Assembly (NCBI RefSeq): GCF_016820445.1
Contig: NZ_JADHDT010000006.1
Location: 1-64,000 of the forward strand
DNA: 64,000 bases
Source: Sphingomonas beigongshangi
GTDB lineage: Bacteria; Pseudomonadota; Alphaproteobacteria; Sphingomonadales; Sphingomonadaceae
Reading direction: 5' to 3'
The notes beneath the pieces were generated by a model. That model was not told the DNA's origin. It was given only the letters and a program-made list of their open reading frames with translations, and made no database searches. Shown piece by piece: positions 50,765-58,709 of this stretch. Numbering within the stretch: position 1 is the first letter of the stretch; the number at the start of each line of letters is the position of its first letter. The translations under genes and the position numbers were made by a program.

Positions 50765-51132
50765 TGTCCGTCATCTGTCCCTGCTGCGGCTATAACCTGC
50801 GGCGGGAGCAAGCGATCGTCGTCGGTCCCTTCTCCTACGACCCGACGCTCCCCGCCTTCTGCATCGACGGGGAGCCGGTGCGATGCCGCCCCCAAGTGCG
50901 CGAGATGCTCGGCAGCGTCATGCAGGCGCGCGGGCGTACGCTATCGTTCGATGTGCTGGCTGATCGGGTTGGGTCGGACGCGGCCAAGTCGGCGCGGCTG
51001 ATCGACGTCGCACTCTATGAAGCACGGCGCATCTTCGGGGCCACGCCCTATCTCTGCCCTATTGAGCGCGTCCGCGGCGCGGGGCTCCGGTGGACGTTTT
51101 CCGAGTCAAAGCACGAACATCGGACGGCATGA
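50764..51132 (+). CDS. Zinc-finger/winged-helix phage regulator
   Basis: The 122-residue protein (GTG start inside the previous stop) begins with a CPCCGYNL finger and ends in a winged helix-like part: VREMLGSVMQARGRTLSFDV, LADRVGSDAAKSARLIDVAL, YEARRIFG. The last part resembles OmpR-type DNA-binding. Last gene of the late operon; role unknown. Confidence 0.6.
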   Translation: MSVICPCCGYNLRREQAIVVGPFSYDPTLPAFCIDGEPVRCRPQVREMLGSVMQARGRTLSFDVLADRVGSDAAKSARLIDVALYEARRIFGATPYLCPIERVRGAGLRWTFSESKHEHRTA

Positions 51133-51168
51133 TCTGCCTTAGATCCTATGCGGTCCTCCGGGCGTGAA

Positions 51169-51201
51169 AAGCCGCCGTCAGGGCGAACCAAACGGCGGCT
51201 T
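51169..51201 (-). terminator. Intrinsic terminator of the first PEP-CTERM gene
   Basis: AAGCCGCCGT (51169-51178) pairs with ACGGCGGCTT (51192-51201); on the minus strand TTTT follows. It lies right behind the stop at 51227 and is nearly the same as the hairpin at 51976-52010. Confidence 0.8.
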
Positions 51202-51226
51202 CCTTCGCCTATAGAAGGTTGATTGT

Positions 51227-51829
51227 TCAGGCGAAATGGACAGTCACGTTAGTGTTCGCTCTCGCGCGGCGACGCATTGCGAAGCCGATTGCACCCATGC
51301 CAAGAATCATCAACGCCCATGTCGCAGGCTCTGGCACCGCGCCGGCGACATTCACTGAGAGGTTATCAAACGCGACTGGCAGCGGATAGTTGGCGAGATC
51401 GACGAAGGTCACTTTACTCAAATCAGACCAATTGAAGCTATAAAAGGTTGGCGAACTATTTATAGCCGACACGATCGCGCTATAAGTCGGCACGTCTGCC
51501 ACATAGCCTATGAAGAGCACCTGCTGTGAGGGCTGAAGCGGTGAACCAAAATACGCGCTATTGAGCGTGAACGGGTTCGTAGAAGAAAAACTGGCAACCG
51601 TGCCGAACGCGTTATAAGCAACGTTTCTTGACGAAACCAACGCGCTCGAGTAGCCCCCTTGAGGTGTGTTGATGGTGTCAAATACATAAACATTCGACCA
51701 GTTAAGGCCACCATAACCGTTTGGAACGGGTACAGAGCTTCGTAGATTGTCGAAAGTCAGGACCTCTGCACTTGCGGGCCCGGCGGTTGAAAGCAATGCC
51801 ACGACGGCTGCTGCTAACCAAAGTCGCAT
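51227..51829 (-). CDS. PEP-CTERM (PEPxxWA) exported protein 1
   Basis: The 200-residue protein has a signal peptide (residues 1-21, ASA), a beta-rich middle with no named domain, and a C-terminal sorting signal AVPEPATWALMILGMGAIGF followed by MRRR: PEP motif, hydrophobic span, basic end. PEP-CTERM proteins are processed by exosortase and sent to the surface or exopolysaccharide; the exosortase would be a host gene elsewhere. The tail ANTNVTVHFA after MRRR is shared with the second copy. Confidence 0.85.
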   Translation of the reverse strand: MRLWLAAAVVALLSTAGPASAEVLTFDNLRSSVPVPNGYGGLNWSNVYVFDTINTPQGGYSSALVSSRNVAYNAFGTVASFSSTNPFTLNSAYFGSPLQPSQQVLFIGYVADVPTYSAIVSAINSSPTFYSFNWSDLSKVTFVDLANYPLPVAFDNLSVNVAGAVPEPATWALMILGMGAIGFAMRRRARANTNVTVHFA

Positions 51830-51975
51830 TTTTATCTCCCTGATTTGCCATCTTCATAGGCGTCCAAGCGCAGCAATGTCGAGCCGTTCAATCGATCAAT
51901 TGATTAGAACAGAAAGAAACGAATTTCCTAGCGCATACCCCGCCTGATGCTTCTATGTGGCTCGTCAGGCACGAA

Positions 51976-52010
51976 AAAGCCGCCGTCAGGGGCGAACCAA
52001 ACGGCGGCTT
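51976..52010 (-). terminator. Intrinsic terminator of the second PEP-CTERM gene
   Basis: GCCGCCGT (51979-51986) pairs with ACGGCGGC (52001-52008), flanked by A and T runs (AAAAA before, TTTC after), so it can act on the minus strand with TTTTT. The loop (CAGGGGCGAACCAA) differs from the first copy by one base. Confidence 0.8.
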
Positions 52011-52035
52011 TCTTCACCTATCGAAGGGTGGGCCT

Positions 52036-52692
52036 TCAGGCGTAACGGACAGTAACGTTCGTGTTCGCTTTCTTGCGGCGACGCATTGCGAAGCCGACTG
52101 CACCCATGCCGAGAATCATCAGTGCCCAGCTTGCGGGTTCGGGGACAGCTGCGGTCGAAGCAATCGACAGATTGCGAATGCCCACATACTCGTTGCTGAA
52201 CCTGATGCTCGAGATCACGTTTCCGGCCTCTTGGAACCCATAAGTCCCAGGCGTAACGAGATTACCTGGGCCCTCGAACGTCAGACTGCCAAGCGAATTT
52301 CCTTGGACGTCGAATGCCTCCATCATCGCATTTGCAGACGCATTCTCAGTGGTCCAATTCAAATCCGCTAAAAAGCCGCTGATTGCCGTCGCGAACGACA
52401 GCGTGAAGCTCGCGTTCATCGCGTTAAGGCCAATCATGGGCGTGCCGGACCACGTTCCGTTGGTGGCGAACGCATATCCGCCGGTCCAACCAAAGACCGA
52501 ACCGAAGCTCGAACGGAATGTGATGCCAGGACCGAATGTCTCCGGACCCGCATCGTTGCGCTTGTTCAATGAGGGTATGGTAACGGCCGAGCCATTGGGA
52601 AGAGCGGTTATGACTGCTGCCGAAGCCGGCGCGCTCACGGCAATAATTGCAAATGCGGTGGCGGCAAGCGTTGCGACATTGGCGAACTTCAT
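52036..52692 (-). CDS. PEP-CTERM (PEPxxWA) exported protein 2
   Basis: The 218-residue protein has a signal peptide (LAATAFAIIAVSAPASA), a beta-sandwich-like middle (TFGPGITFRSSFGSVFGWTG; NASANAMMEAFDVQGNSLGS) like lectin-type PEP-CTERM proteins, and the C-terminus AVPEPASWALMILGMGAVGF with MRRRKKANTNVTVRYA. The last ~35 residues and the terminator repeat those of the first gene, while the middle parts differ. Start at 52692 with GGGAGGGAG upstream. Confidence 0.86.
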   Translation of the reverse strand: MKFANVATLAATAFAIIAVSAPASAAVITALPNGSAVTIPSLNKRNDAGPETFGPGITFRSSFGSVFGWTGGYAFATNGTWSGTPMIGLNAMNASFTLSFATAISGFLADLNWTTENASANAMMEAFDVQGNSLGSLTFEGPGNLVTPGTYGFQEAGNVISSIRFSNEYVGIRNLSIASTAAVPEPASWALMILGMGAVGFAMRRRKKANTNVTVRYA

Positions 52693-52999
52693 ATTGACAT
52701 CTCCCTCCCCGCGCACAGGCGCGGGCTGAAAAGCCTATTAATCTGCCGTTCAGCAACAAGATAGGCTGCAGACGAAACAATTTGCAATCGTGCCATATCG
52801 GCGCGTTAACCGCCGCTACTTCGCGCAAGCGTCTGCCGCGCCCCAACGGATAATTCGCGGCATACCGACCGCTGCTTGCCCGGCCTAATCTCGCGGGAGC
52901 GGACCTTCCAGCCGCTCAATGTGAATGGTCAATAGGTTCTTGGTGCGGCGCTCGAATATCGCCTCATCATAATTGCTCGTGCAGAGACGTTATGGAGCC
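52693..52999. other. Leader and intergenic region right of PEP-CTERM gene 2
   Basis: No complete gene is visible. AGCCTAT (52732-52738) and ATAGGCT (52761-52767) could form a hairpin in the leader of the PEP-CTERM mRNA. Near 52890-52990 the minus strand has a short open piece (ERRTKNLLTIHIERLEGPLP) without a start codon, possibly a gene remnant. Confidence 0.35.
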
Positions 53000-53266
53000 T
53001 CAGCGCCTCACCAGATCGGGACATGGATGCGGCTCGTCGACACCCCAGACGCCATGTCTGGGCGAAAGCGGCGAGCCGCACATGCTCGGCCGCAGGATGA
53101 CCGTCTCGCTCTCGGGCGAGCCCATGATCCGCCGCACCAGGTCATCCACGATCTCCTCGCGCACGTGCTCGATGTTGATGCCCGTCGCGCGCTGCTTGTA
53201 CGGCGTAGTGACCGACAGCGCGACGGAGATCGTCATGCGCAGATCGTCCCGCGTGACCAGTCTCAC
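53000..53266 (-). CDS. 88-residue phage protein in the right regulatory cluster
   Basis: The GTG start at 53266 overlaps the previous stop (GTGA). It reads VTRDDLRMTISVALSVTTPY, then INIEHVREEIVDDLVRRIMG and a Cys/His-containing tail (SMCGSPLSPRHGVWGVDEPH, then PCPDLVRR). No named domain. It is the last gene of a three-gene leftward unit with an Xre-like and a YozE-like gene. Confidence 0.55.
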   Translation of the reverse strand: MRLVTRDDLRMTISVALSVTTPYKQRATGINIEHVREEIVDDLVRRIMGSPESETVILRPSMCGSPLSPRHGVWGVDEPHPCPDLVRR

Positions 53267-53604
53267 GATGCGCGAGCCCAAAGATTGCGTACGCCAAGCG
53301 CGCGCTCGTCCAACCCGAAGAAGTCAGCAAGGCGCCGATGCTCGTCAGGCTGGATCGCGCGCGGGACGCCGTCGACCACGAAACGGCGCAGATACCCGCC
53401 TGGCCGGCCCAGCATACGCGAGAGAGCCGAATAGCTCTCGCCGCTCCTGCCGATCGCCGCGGCGAGCGCTGCACGCGGGTCGGCCTCCCGCTTGTCGATG
53501 CGGGGCCGCGTTGCGGGGCGCGGGCGCCCCCTCGCCTCGATCCGGGCGCGCTCCTCGAGATACCATCGATCGTAGACGACCGTCCTGGCTGATCCGGCCG
53601 TCAT
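53263..53604 (-). CDS. Xre-like HTH protein without peptidase domain
   Basis: The 113-residue protein has a basic front and RSGESYSALSRMLGRPGGYL followed by RRFVVDGVPRAIQPDEHRRL and ADFFGLDE. In sphingomonads this HTH type is usually the N-terminal part of S24 repressors; here it ends without the S24 domain. It could be a second regulator or a truncated one. The start overlaps the upstream stop (TGATG). Confidence 0.66.
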   Translation of the reverse strand: MTAGSARTVVYDRWYLEERARIEARGRPRPATRPRIDKREADPRAALAAAIGRSGESYSALSRMLGRPGGYLRRFVVDGVPRAIQPDEHRRLADFFGLDERALGVRNLWARAS

Positions 53605-53840
53605 CAGTAGCAGAGCCAGTCGAGCTCGGCGTCGTCCACCGCCTCGAACATCTCGCCTGCTGCCTGCATCTCGTTGAGGTGCTTGCGGACGTCCCGCGGC
53701 GTGCCGGCGCGCGGAAATCGCCGGTCGGCCTTCGCGGCCTTCACCAGCTCGCCTACCGGGCCTTCCCGATCAACCTGTTGCAGCACCCATGCGCCAAACG
53801 CTGGGCGCGCTTCTCCGTAGCGATCCAGACCAAGCTGCAC
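53604..53840 (-). CDS. YozE SAM-like fold protein
   Basis: The 78-residue protein (PAFGAWVLQQVDREGPVGEL, KAAKADRRFPRAGTPRDVRK) follows the YozE family pattern 'F.xWL..Q..RDxxxGDLAxD...D..FP'. YozE domains are helical, of unknown function, and common in plasmids and phages. First gene of the right regulatory unit. Confidence 0.7.
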   Translation of the reverse strand: MQLGLDRYGEARPAFGAWVLQQVDREGPVGELVKAAKADRRFPRAGTPRDVRKHLNEMQAAGEMFEAVDDAELDWLCY

Positions 53841-53959
53841 CGTTCATCCTCCGACTCAATGTGATGACGGAGGTTATTACGTTCCCTTTATGTTCTCAAC
53901 CCTGCCGCGCTTCGTAAGCTGGATCGGCCCACATGCCGGTAGCGTCGAGGGATCTCTGC

Positions 53960-54097
53960 TCAGCTGAAATACTCACCACCTGCAGGCTGCGATGACATGA
54001 GAACGATGCGGAAGACGATCACGGCCACCCAGAAAAAGACGAACAGTGCGAACGCCCATTTGAGGGCGATCCTCTCACGGCGATGTAGCTTGCGCAT
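53960..54097 (-). CDS. 45-residue single-span membrane protein
   Basis: MRKLHRRERIALKWAFALFV, then FFWVAVIVFRIVLMSSQPAG: a basic N-terminus, one hydrophobic span and a short outside tail. GAGGGA lies 8 bases before the ATG at 54097. Supported by composition and ribosome binding site; no family. Confidence 0.5.
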   Translation of the reverse strand: MRKLHRRERIALKWAFALFVFFWVAVIVFRIVLMSSQPAGGEYFS

Positions 54098-54246
54098 GGA
54101 CATTCCCTCGTGACTGCAACCGGATACACGCATTGATCGAGGTCAATGGAACCGCATCGGCTCAATAACGAGGGTCTCACGCGTTGTTTCCCGCAATGGC
54201 GGTGCGCCTTCCCACCTTTCTTCGTGAGCCGGTCACCAGTGACTGC

Positions 54247-54594
54247 TCACTCGTCTTCCGCGAAGATTGCGCTCATGTCCTGCAGCGTGGTCGGGCTTAG
54301 GCGAAGGAAAGACGAGCGGCGATCCTGCCCCTTGGTACGAGCCAGTCGTCCCGATCTTTCTAGCTGAGAGATGAATCGTAGGGCGGTGGTCCGCGGCGCG
54401 GCGGCGGCCGCACAAGCTTGGCCGACGGTAACGTCAGCACCATGGCTGACGAAAAGATGCAGGAGGATTTCCCACGCCGGATCCGCAAATCCTGCGTCAG
54501 GGATAACTTGATCGCGGAGCCGACGAAGCCGAACGGCCCGCCGCGCTCGATCGAGCACCTCCGGGGGAGGCATTTGTGAGTCATCAGGTCCCAT
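54247..54594 (-). CDS. MarR-like winged-helix regulator
   Basis: The 115-residue protein (PPPEVLDRARRAVRLRRLRD; WEILLHLFVSHGADVTVGQA; RTTALRFISQLERSGRLART) has a winged helix with recognition helix at TTALRFISQLER and wing 'KGQDRRSSFLRLSP'. It matches a sphingomonad MarR-like family of DNA-binding proteins. It stands alone among small genes at the right end of the prophage. Confidence 0.74.
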   Translation of the reverse strand: MGPDDSQMPPPEVLDRARRAVRLRRLRDQVIPDAGFADPAWEILLHLFVSHGADVTVGQACAAAAAPRTTALRFISQLERSGRLARTKGQDRRSSFLRLSPTTLQDMSAIFAEDE

Positions 54595-54683
54595 ACGGAC
54601 CAATTAAAATAATTACATCCGATCCGGTCAAGTCTGATTGGTGGTTAACCCGACCCGCCACGAACGGCGAGTCGGGCGTTAGA

Positions 54684-54878
54684 TCACATGGGTTTGGCGC
54701 CAGCGGTCCCGCACTTGGCGAACTGCCCTTTCGCGTTCTTGCAGCGCACGACCTTCGGCGGAGCCTTGGCCGCGCACTTGATGAACTTGCCGGTCTTCGG
54801 ATCCTTGCACGGTGCGGCGATCGCGGGCGCGCTGGCGACCAGGCCGATCGCAGCCGCGGCGAGAATAAGCGTACGCAT
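54684..54878 (-). CDS. Small exported Cys-repeat protein
   Basis: The 64-residue protein has a signal peptide (MRTLILAAAAIGLVASAPAI) after a strong AGGAGGA site and two repeats of C-K-(D/N)-x-K-(T/N)-G-(K/Q)-F-(I/A)-K-C (APCKDPKTGKFIKCA; VRCKNAKGQFAKCG). Similar small secreted proteins are frequent in sphingomonads; their role is not known to me. Confidence 0.65.
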   Translation of the reverse strand: MRTLILAAAAIGLVASAPAIAAPCKDPKTGKFIKCAAKAPPKVVRCKNAKGQFAKCGTAGAKPM

Positions 54879-55107
54879 GTCAGATATCCTCCTGCCCAAG
54901 AGTCGGGCTGACTTGGGTGCGCCGAGAGGCATCTCACGTCAATACCCTAGGCCCGCTACCCACATGTTACCAAAACATTAAAGTACCATAATGAAGCTAT
55001 TTTAGCAGTAACTTTGCTGACGCTATTATTGCAGACTGCTGCTTGACAGTTAAAACCGCCCATGTCAGCGTACGAGAACCTTAAGCCACGGTCCGAAGGA
55101 GCTCTTT

Positions 55108-55362
55108 ATGAAGCTTTTCACTTTTGTTGCATCGGTCGCCGTATTTCTGGTGCCTTCCGCTGCTCTTGCCCAGCGCGAGGTTACCTGTAGCGACAATTGT
55201 TACAACCGTTACGTTGATGCAATGAATAACTGCGAAGCCATTTTTCAGCAGGAAAGCTTTGGTGGTTACAACACAGCGGCAGGCTTTGATCGAGACAACT
55301 GCCAAGCTGCCGCTCAGGCCGATTACAATCAATGCCAGGATTACTGCGCGTACAACGGGTAA
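55108..55362 (+). CDS. Small secreted cysteine protein, AT-rich gene
   Basis: The 84-residue protein has a signal peptide (FTFVASVAVFLVPSAALA) after AAGGAG and a mature part with six cysteines (VTCSDNCYNRY; NNCEAIF; DNCQAAAQADYNQCQDYC) in pairs suggesting disulphides. The gene is markedly AT-richer than its surroundings, pointing to recent transfer. A terminator follows at 55385. No family recognised. Confidence 0.62.
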   Translation: MKLFTFVASVAVFLVPSAALAQREVTCSDNCYNRYVDAMNNCEAIFQQESFGGYNTAAGFDRDNCQAAAQADYNQCQDYCAYNG

Positions 55363-55384
55363 TTTAGCAGCGGATTGACATATT

Positions 55385-55422
55385 GAAAACTGGCGCAACA
55401 TGAAATTGCTGCGCCAGTTTTC
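55385..55422. terminator. Perfect 13-bp hairpin terminator
   Basis: GAAAACTGGCGCA (55385-55397) pairs with TGCGCCAGTTTTC (55410-55422) around a 12-base loop. TTTT on the right makes it a terminator for the 55108 gene; the matching AAAA on the left also suits a leftward transcript. Confidence 0.78.
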
Positions 55423-55640
55423 TAGGCTGAAAGAAATAGACTCATCGCATCTGATCGAACCTTTGCACAACTTCCCAAACCTTGTCGTGAGGGCACGCTG
55501 ACAGCCCGTTGGGACGCTTTAACCGCGTTCTGGCTGTTCGGCGGCCGTGACCAGAGATTGTCACGTACATGCTGCGGAAGGCGCCTTAAGCACCGGCAGT
55601 CCGACGCCGAACGCGGCGCCAAAGGACGCCCCCTTCGCCT

Positions 55641-55829
55641 TCATTGAGAAGGCTCTTTCTGATTTTCGATGTGCTTCACCCGCTCCAGCGCCTGAAGGAT
55701 CACGTTCAGGTCGATCGCGGAGAGCTTGCTCTCCTCGTCCACCAGATCCTCCGGATTGAAGGTCGCTGCGAAGGCGTGAAGGTGGTTCAGCGCGACCGTG
55801 AGTCGCGTCGACTTTTCGTCGTCAGTCAT
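55641..55829 (-). CDS. 62-residue acidic protein, unknown
   Basis: MTDDEKSTRLTVALNHLHAF, AATFNPEDLVDEESKLSAID, LNVILQALERVKHIENQKEP: a small, acidic, helical protein. The antisense frame is less protein-like. No clear ribosome binding site. It lies 287 bp downstream of the RES gene on the same strand. Confidence 0.5.
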   Translation of the reverse strand: MTDDEKSTRLTVALNHLHAFAATFNPEDLVDEESKLSAIDLNVILQALERVKHIENQKEPSQ

Positions 55830-56116
55830 GACGGTAGCTTACGATGAGAATGCGCCCCGCACCAAACGGTCAGATATCGAGATTGCGAGGCTCAGTCTCG
55901 GCAAGCAACGGTCCGACTTCCCGGATCGCCGAACCGTCCTGATGAACGCTGATACACGGCGATCAACTCATTGTCCGTCCCCGTTGATGAGGTTGGCAGG
56001 ATCGGTTGCAGGCCAGCTGATCATCCGAACCTTCGAGGTGGCGCGGCGTCATTCGCGAGCCCCTCAGATTTTGCCGAGCAGCCGCGGCTCTCATTGCTCC
56101 CTGCCTCAATTACTCC

Positions 56117-57076
56117 TTATATCGGCGCAATCTCTCGGTGTAGAGCAGCAAGCGGCCATGTTCCGCTGGCCCCCCATTCAATGCAGCCATCGCCGTGGCA
56201 GGAACCCCTTCGCACAACAATCGGCTGGTGCGGCTCTAAGTCTGAATTCGGCAGCAAATTAGGTGTGCTATCGAGCTTTACCAACCAAGCCTCGAATGGC
56301 GCAAAATCTTCCATGGCTGTATCAACCGGGGCAGCGATATTGACGCCGCGATATCCAGCTTGAACTGTAGGATAATAGAAACCTCGAACCTCATCTAACT
56401 GCAGAAGTGCCTCCGCCAGTATATTGGATAGATTATAATGCCCGGTCACACCGGCGGGAGCCATCCTCAGTGCAATTTCAGAAAGGCCAAAATCTTGGGC
56501 ACGCCATTGTTCATACGTCCCACGCTTCTGCAGAAATTTTCGGATTGTAGACTCAGCCGGCAATCCGCCGCGCGCATTCGTCATGCGATCGGCAATCGTC
56601 CCAAATTGAGGTAAGCGCTGAAGGCCGACCTGCGCGTACACGCAACTTTCTCGCTTTCGATATTTTAACACAAGCACCACAGCGTGGCTGTCGGGTCTCG
56701 CTCGTATCTCTGCCAGCGAAATGAACGGCGAGCTCGACACATACAACATTGATTGACCAGCCCTATTAAAACGCCCTATCGAGCAATATTGTGCAGGCTT
56801 CGCAAGTAATTGTGATACATGCGACCATGGTGCCGCGGGATCAAGACTTTCATCAGATCGAGCCCTAAAGCTCGTCATCGGGACACCGCTAAGCCGTCGC
56901 GTCACATATCCGACGGCAAACCGGTCGAATAAATCTTTCAGCTCACTATCTGGCACATTAGATTTATCAGCCTTTATTAAATCACGCCATTGTTCGTGCA
57001 ATTTTTTATAGTCGGCAATCGATCTTAGGCGGTCGATTACGTAAAGGTGACGATCGACAATTTTAAGTTCCGACAT
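56117..57076 (-). CDS. RES-domain protein (predicted NAD+-degrading enzyme)
   Basis: The 319-residue protein has an N-terminal helical part (1-65) and a RES domain: SFRARSDE (Arg71/Arg73), YCSIGRFNRAGQSMLYVSSS (101-115, Tyr112) and FISLAEIRA (Glu123), matching the Arg, Tyr and Glu active-site positions of RES toxins that phosphorolyse or hydrolyse NAD+. The usual Xre antitoxin is not next to it. The gene is clearly AT-rich compared with the host, so it was probably acquired late. A role in defence or stress growth arrest is inferred. Confidence 0.78.
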   Translation of the reverse strand: MSELKIVDRHLYVIDRLRSIADYKKLHEQWRDLIKADKSNVPDSELKDLFDRFAVGYVTRRLSGVPMTSFRARSDESLDPAAPWSHVSQLLAKPAQYCSIGRFNRAGQSMLYVSSSPFISLAEIRARPDSHAVVLVLKYRKRESCVYAQVGLQRLPQFGTIADRMTNARGGLPAESTIRKFLQKRGTYEQWRAQDFGLSEIALRMAPAGVTGHYNLSNILAEALLQLDEVRGFYYPTVQAGYRGVNIAAPVDTAMEDFAPFEAWLVKLDSTPNLLPNSDLEPHQPIVVRRGSCHGDGCIEWGASGTWPLAALHREIAPI

Positions 57077-57302
57077 ATTTTTGGCTTACTTCCGTCACAA
57101 TATTAGATGACTACCCCATACGCATTCAGAACGATGATGACCCGCCCCACCTTGGCCTAGACAGCTTTACTTCTCGTAACTCACCCGCCCTCAGCGCCAC
57201 AGCTAAGGCACCTCGGTTGCAAATGATCGATTAGCGATCCCACGACTCACACCTGAGGTCAGCAGGTGAACGTAACCTCACTGCCAAAAATTCACAAAGC
57301 CA

Positions 57303-57449
57303 CTACCGCTCATACATATAGCTAAAGGGAGAGTCGTTTTGATGGCTGGCGCCCAAAGGGCGGCGATACCGAAGCACCTGCCGCTGGCGCCACCGCGATT
57401 CGTCCGCGTAAGCTTCGCGCTCGATCTGCTCTAGGTCAGCCGCGGACAT
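57303..57449 (-). CDS. 48-residue phage protein near attR
   Basis: MSAADLEQIEREAYADESRW, then RQRQVLRYRRPLGASHQNDS: an acidic-basic helical peptide. Its start lies 14 bases inside the preceding gene. It ends the leftward pair before the RES gene. Function unknown. Confidence 0.48.
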   Translation of the reverse strand: MSAADLEQIEREAYADESRWRQRQVLRYRRPLGASHQNDSPFSYMYER

Positions 57450-57906
57450 CTCCCGGCCCGCCGAGCAGCAACATGCGGGTACCCCCGGTCTCGTATTCCT
57501 GGGCGACAGGAGCGGCGATCCGATCATAGACAGTGGCGCCGTCGGCCATCACGACGTTGGCAAGGAACGCCTGTTCGAACGTCTCAACCTCGCTGGCCAC
57601 GCTCTCCAGCTTCGCCTTGATGACGAGCAGCAGCGCCCGCGCCCGCTGGCGTGCCGCTTGGGCCGCGCGATCCAGCCGCTGTTGGCGGGTCAGCGCGCGC
57701 CCGCGGCCGTCCTGTTTCGGCATCGCCTCCATGGCGGGGATCGCCACCCTGAACCGGACCATGCGGCCAGCCATGGTGAACTGGACCGTGAAGCGCTCCG
57801 GCTCGTCGTACTGCGCGATGCGCTCTGCGCCGGCGCGCTTTACCAGCGCGACGATCTCGGCGATCGACTTCTCGACCGGCACGGTGGTGCTGTCAGCGTA
57901 GGCCAC
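57436..57906 (-). CDS. Phage protein at the right end, conserved in sphingomonad prophages
   Basis: The 156-residue protein contains SIAEIVALVKRAGAERIAQY, RFTVQFTMAGRMVRFRVAIP and a long Gln/Arg-rich helix (LTRQQRLDRAAQAARQRARA). The sequence type, 'VEKSxxEIxxLVxxxGAExIxxY', is common in phages; it may bind DNA. It is the first gene inside attR. Confidence 0.6.
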   Translation of the reverse strand: MAYADSTTVPVEKSIAEIVALVKRAGAERIAQYDEPERFTVQFTMAGRMVRFRVAIPAMEAMPKQDGRGRALTRQQRLDRAAQAARQRARALLLVIKAKLESVASEVETFEQAFLANVVMADGATVYDRIAAPVAQEYETGGTRMLLLGGPGDVRG

Positions 57907-58044
57907 GAGCGTCTCCCACGAGACGAACGCGTCCGGTGCAACTCCGGTGCAAGTTGGCGATGTTCTCTCGATGTTCTACGCCTGTTCCGCTTTTCCTGCC
58001 TCGCTTACGAGCCAAAAACCACGCAAATCTCAGCAATCGCCTGC

Positions 58045-58095
58045 CTTCGGGAGGCAGGGGCCGGAGGTTCGAATCCTCTCTTCCCGACCACTTTC
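58045..58095 (+). repeat. attR, 51-bp core with tRNA-Pro 3' remnant
   Basis: Identical to 12448-12498. It contains the anticodon-to-CCA part of tRNA-Pro but not the 5' half, so no tRNA is made here. It marks the right end of the prophage. Confidence 0.95.
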
Positions 58096-58364
58096 CTTGC
58101 GACGCGATAGCGAACTCCCCTTCCGGGGAGCATGATCCCCGAAGCGGGACCGAAGCGACCATGGACTCGCGTCCAGGCGGCCGCCGCTGCCCTTCGGCGG
58201 CCGGCGCGCGGATCACCGCCATGGTCCCGGCCGCTTGCCCAAACCTTTTGCATATGGCCTCGCCGACGCGGAGCGCGGGCATTCCCGCGCGACGCCCCCG
58301 ACCCCCTCAATAGGGCTGGCCGCTTGCGGCACGGCGGTTTGACCGCGCCGTCGTGATCGCCGGT

Positions 58365-58709
58365 TCAGTGCGCCGGCGGCGTAAGCTTCAGGACGCAGTC
58401 GACGGCGATCTTTTCCACGGCCGGCGGCACCTGAGTGTCCGCCGGACCAACGACGATCGTCTGAACCTTGTCGCGCGTGACCGTCAGGCGGGTGGAACCG
58501 GCCTGGCCCGGAACGTCGACGGCGAATGCGCCATCCCCGCCCGCCGTCGCCGTCGTCCCCGCCGTCTGCGCGATGCATTCCGCGACCTGCTGCGGGCCCA
58601 CCTGCGTCATGACGAAGGCGCCGTCGACGGCCCGGCTGTGCGACGCTTCCAGGGCGCAGCCGCCCGTGAAGAAGAGCGGGGTGAGAACCAGCGCCGAAAT
58701 CCGTTTCAT
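58365..58709 (-). CDS. Small lipoprotein, host
   Basis: The 114-residue protein has a lipobox (LVLTPLFFTGGC) and a mature part with QVGPQQVAECIAQTAG and VPPAVEKIAVDCVLKLTPPA. Conserved cysteines could form a disulphide. Outer-membrane lipoprotein of unknown function. The start at 58709 is set by the signal peptide. Confidence 0.66.
   Translation of the reverse strand: MKRISALVLTPLFFTGGCALEASHSRAVDGAFVMTQVGPQQVAECIAQTAGTTATAGGDGAFAVDVPGQAGSTRLTVTRDKVQTIVVGPADTQVPPAVEKIAVDCVLKLTPPAH

Larger units (their letters stand above)
12448..58095. mobile_element. Complete-looking siphophage-type prophage (45.6 kb) in tRNA-Pro
   Basis: A 51-bp perfect direct repeat (12448-12498 and 58045-58095) flanks the element, and a tyrosine integrase gene lies just inside the tRNA end. 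Between the repeats are all main modules of a temperate HK97-like siphophage: repressor with operators, early operons, terminase, portal, protease, capsid, tail, lysis and accessory genes. No structural gene appears broken, so the prophage may be inducible. The element supplies the tRNA 3' end, so the host keeps a functional tRNA at the left. Confidence 0.95.

Noticed and set aside
58045..58095. Second tRNA-Pro gene at the right end
   Set aside because: Only the 3' part is present; the acceptor 5' strand and D arm are missing, so it is the attR remnant.
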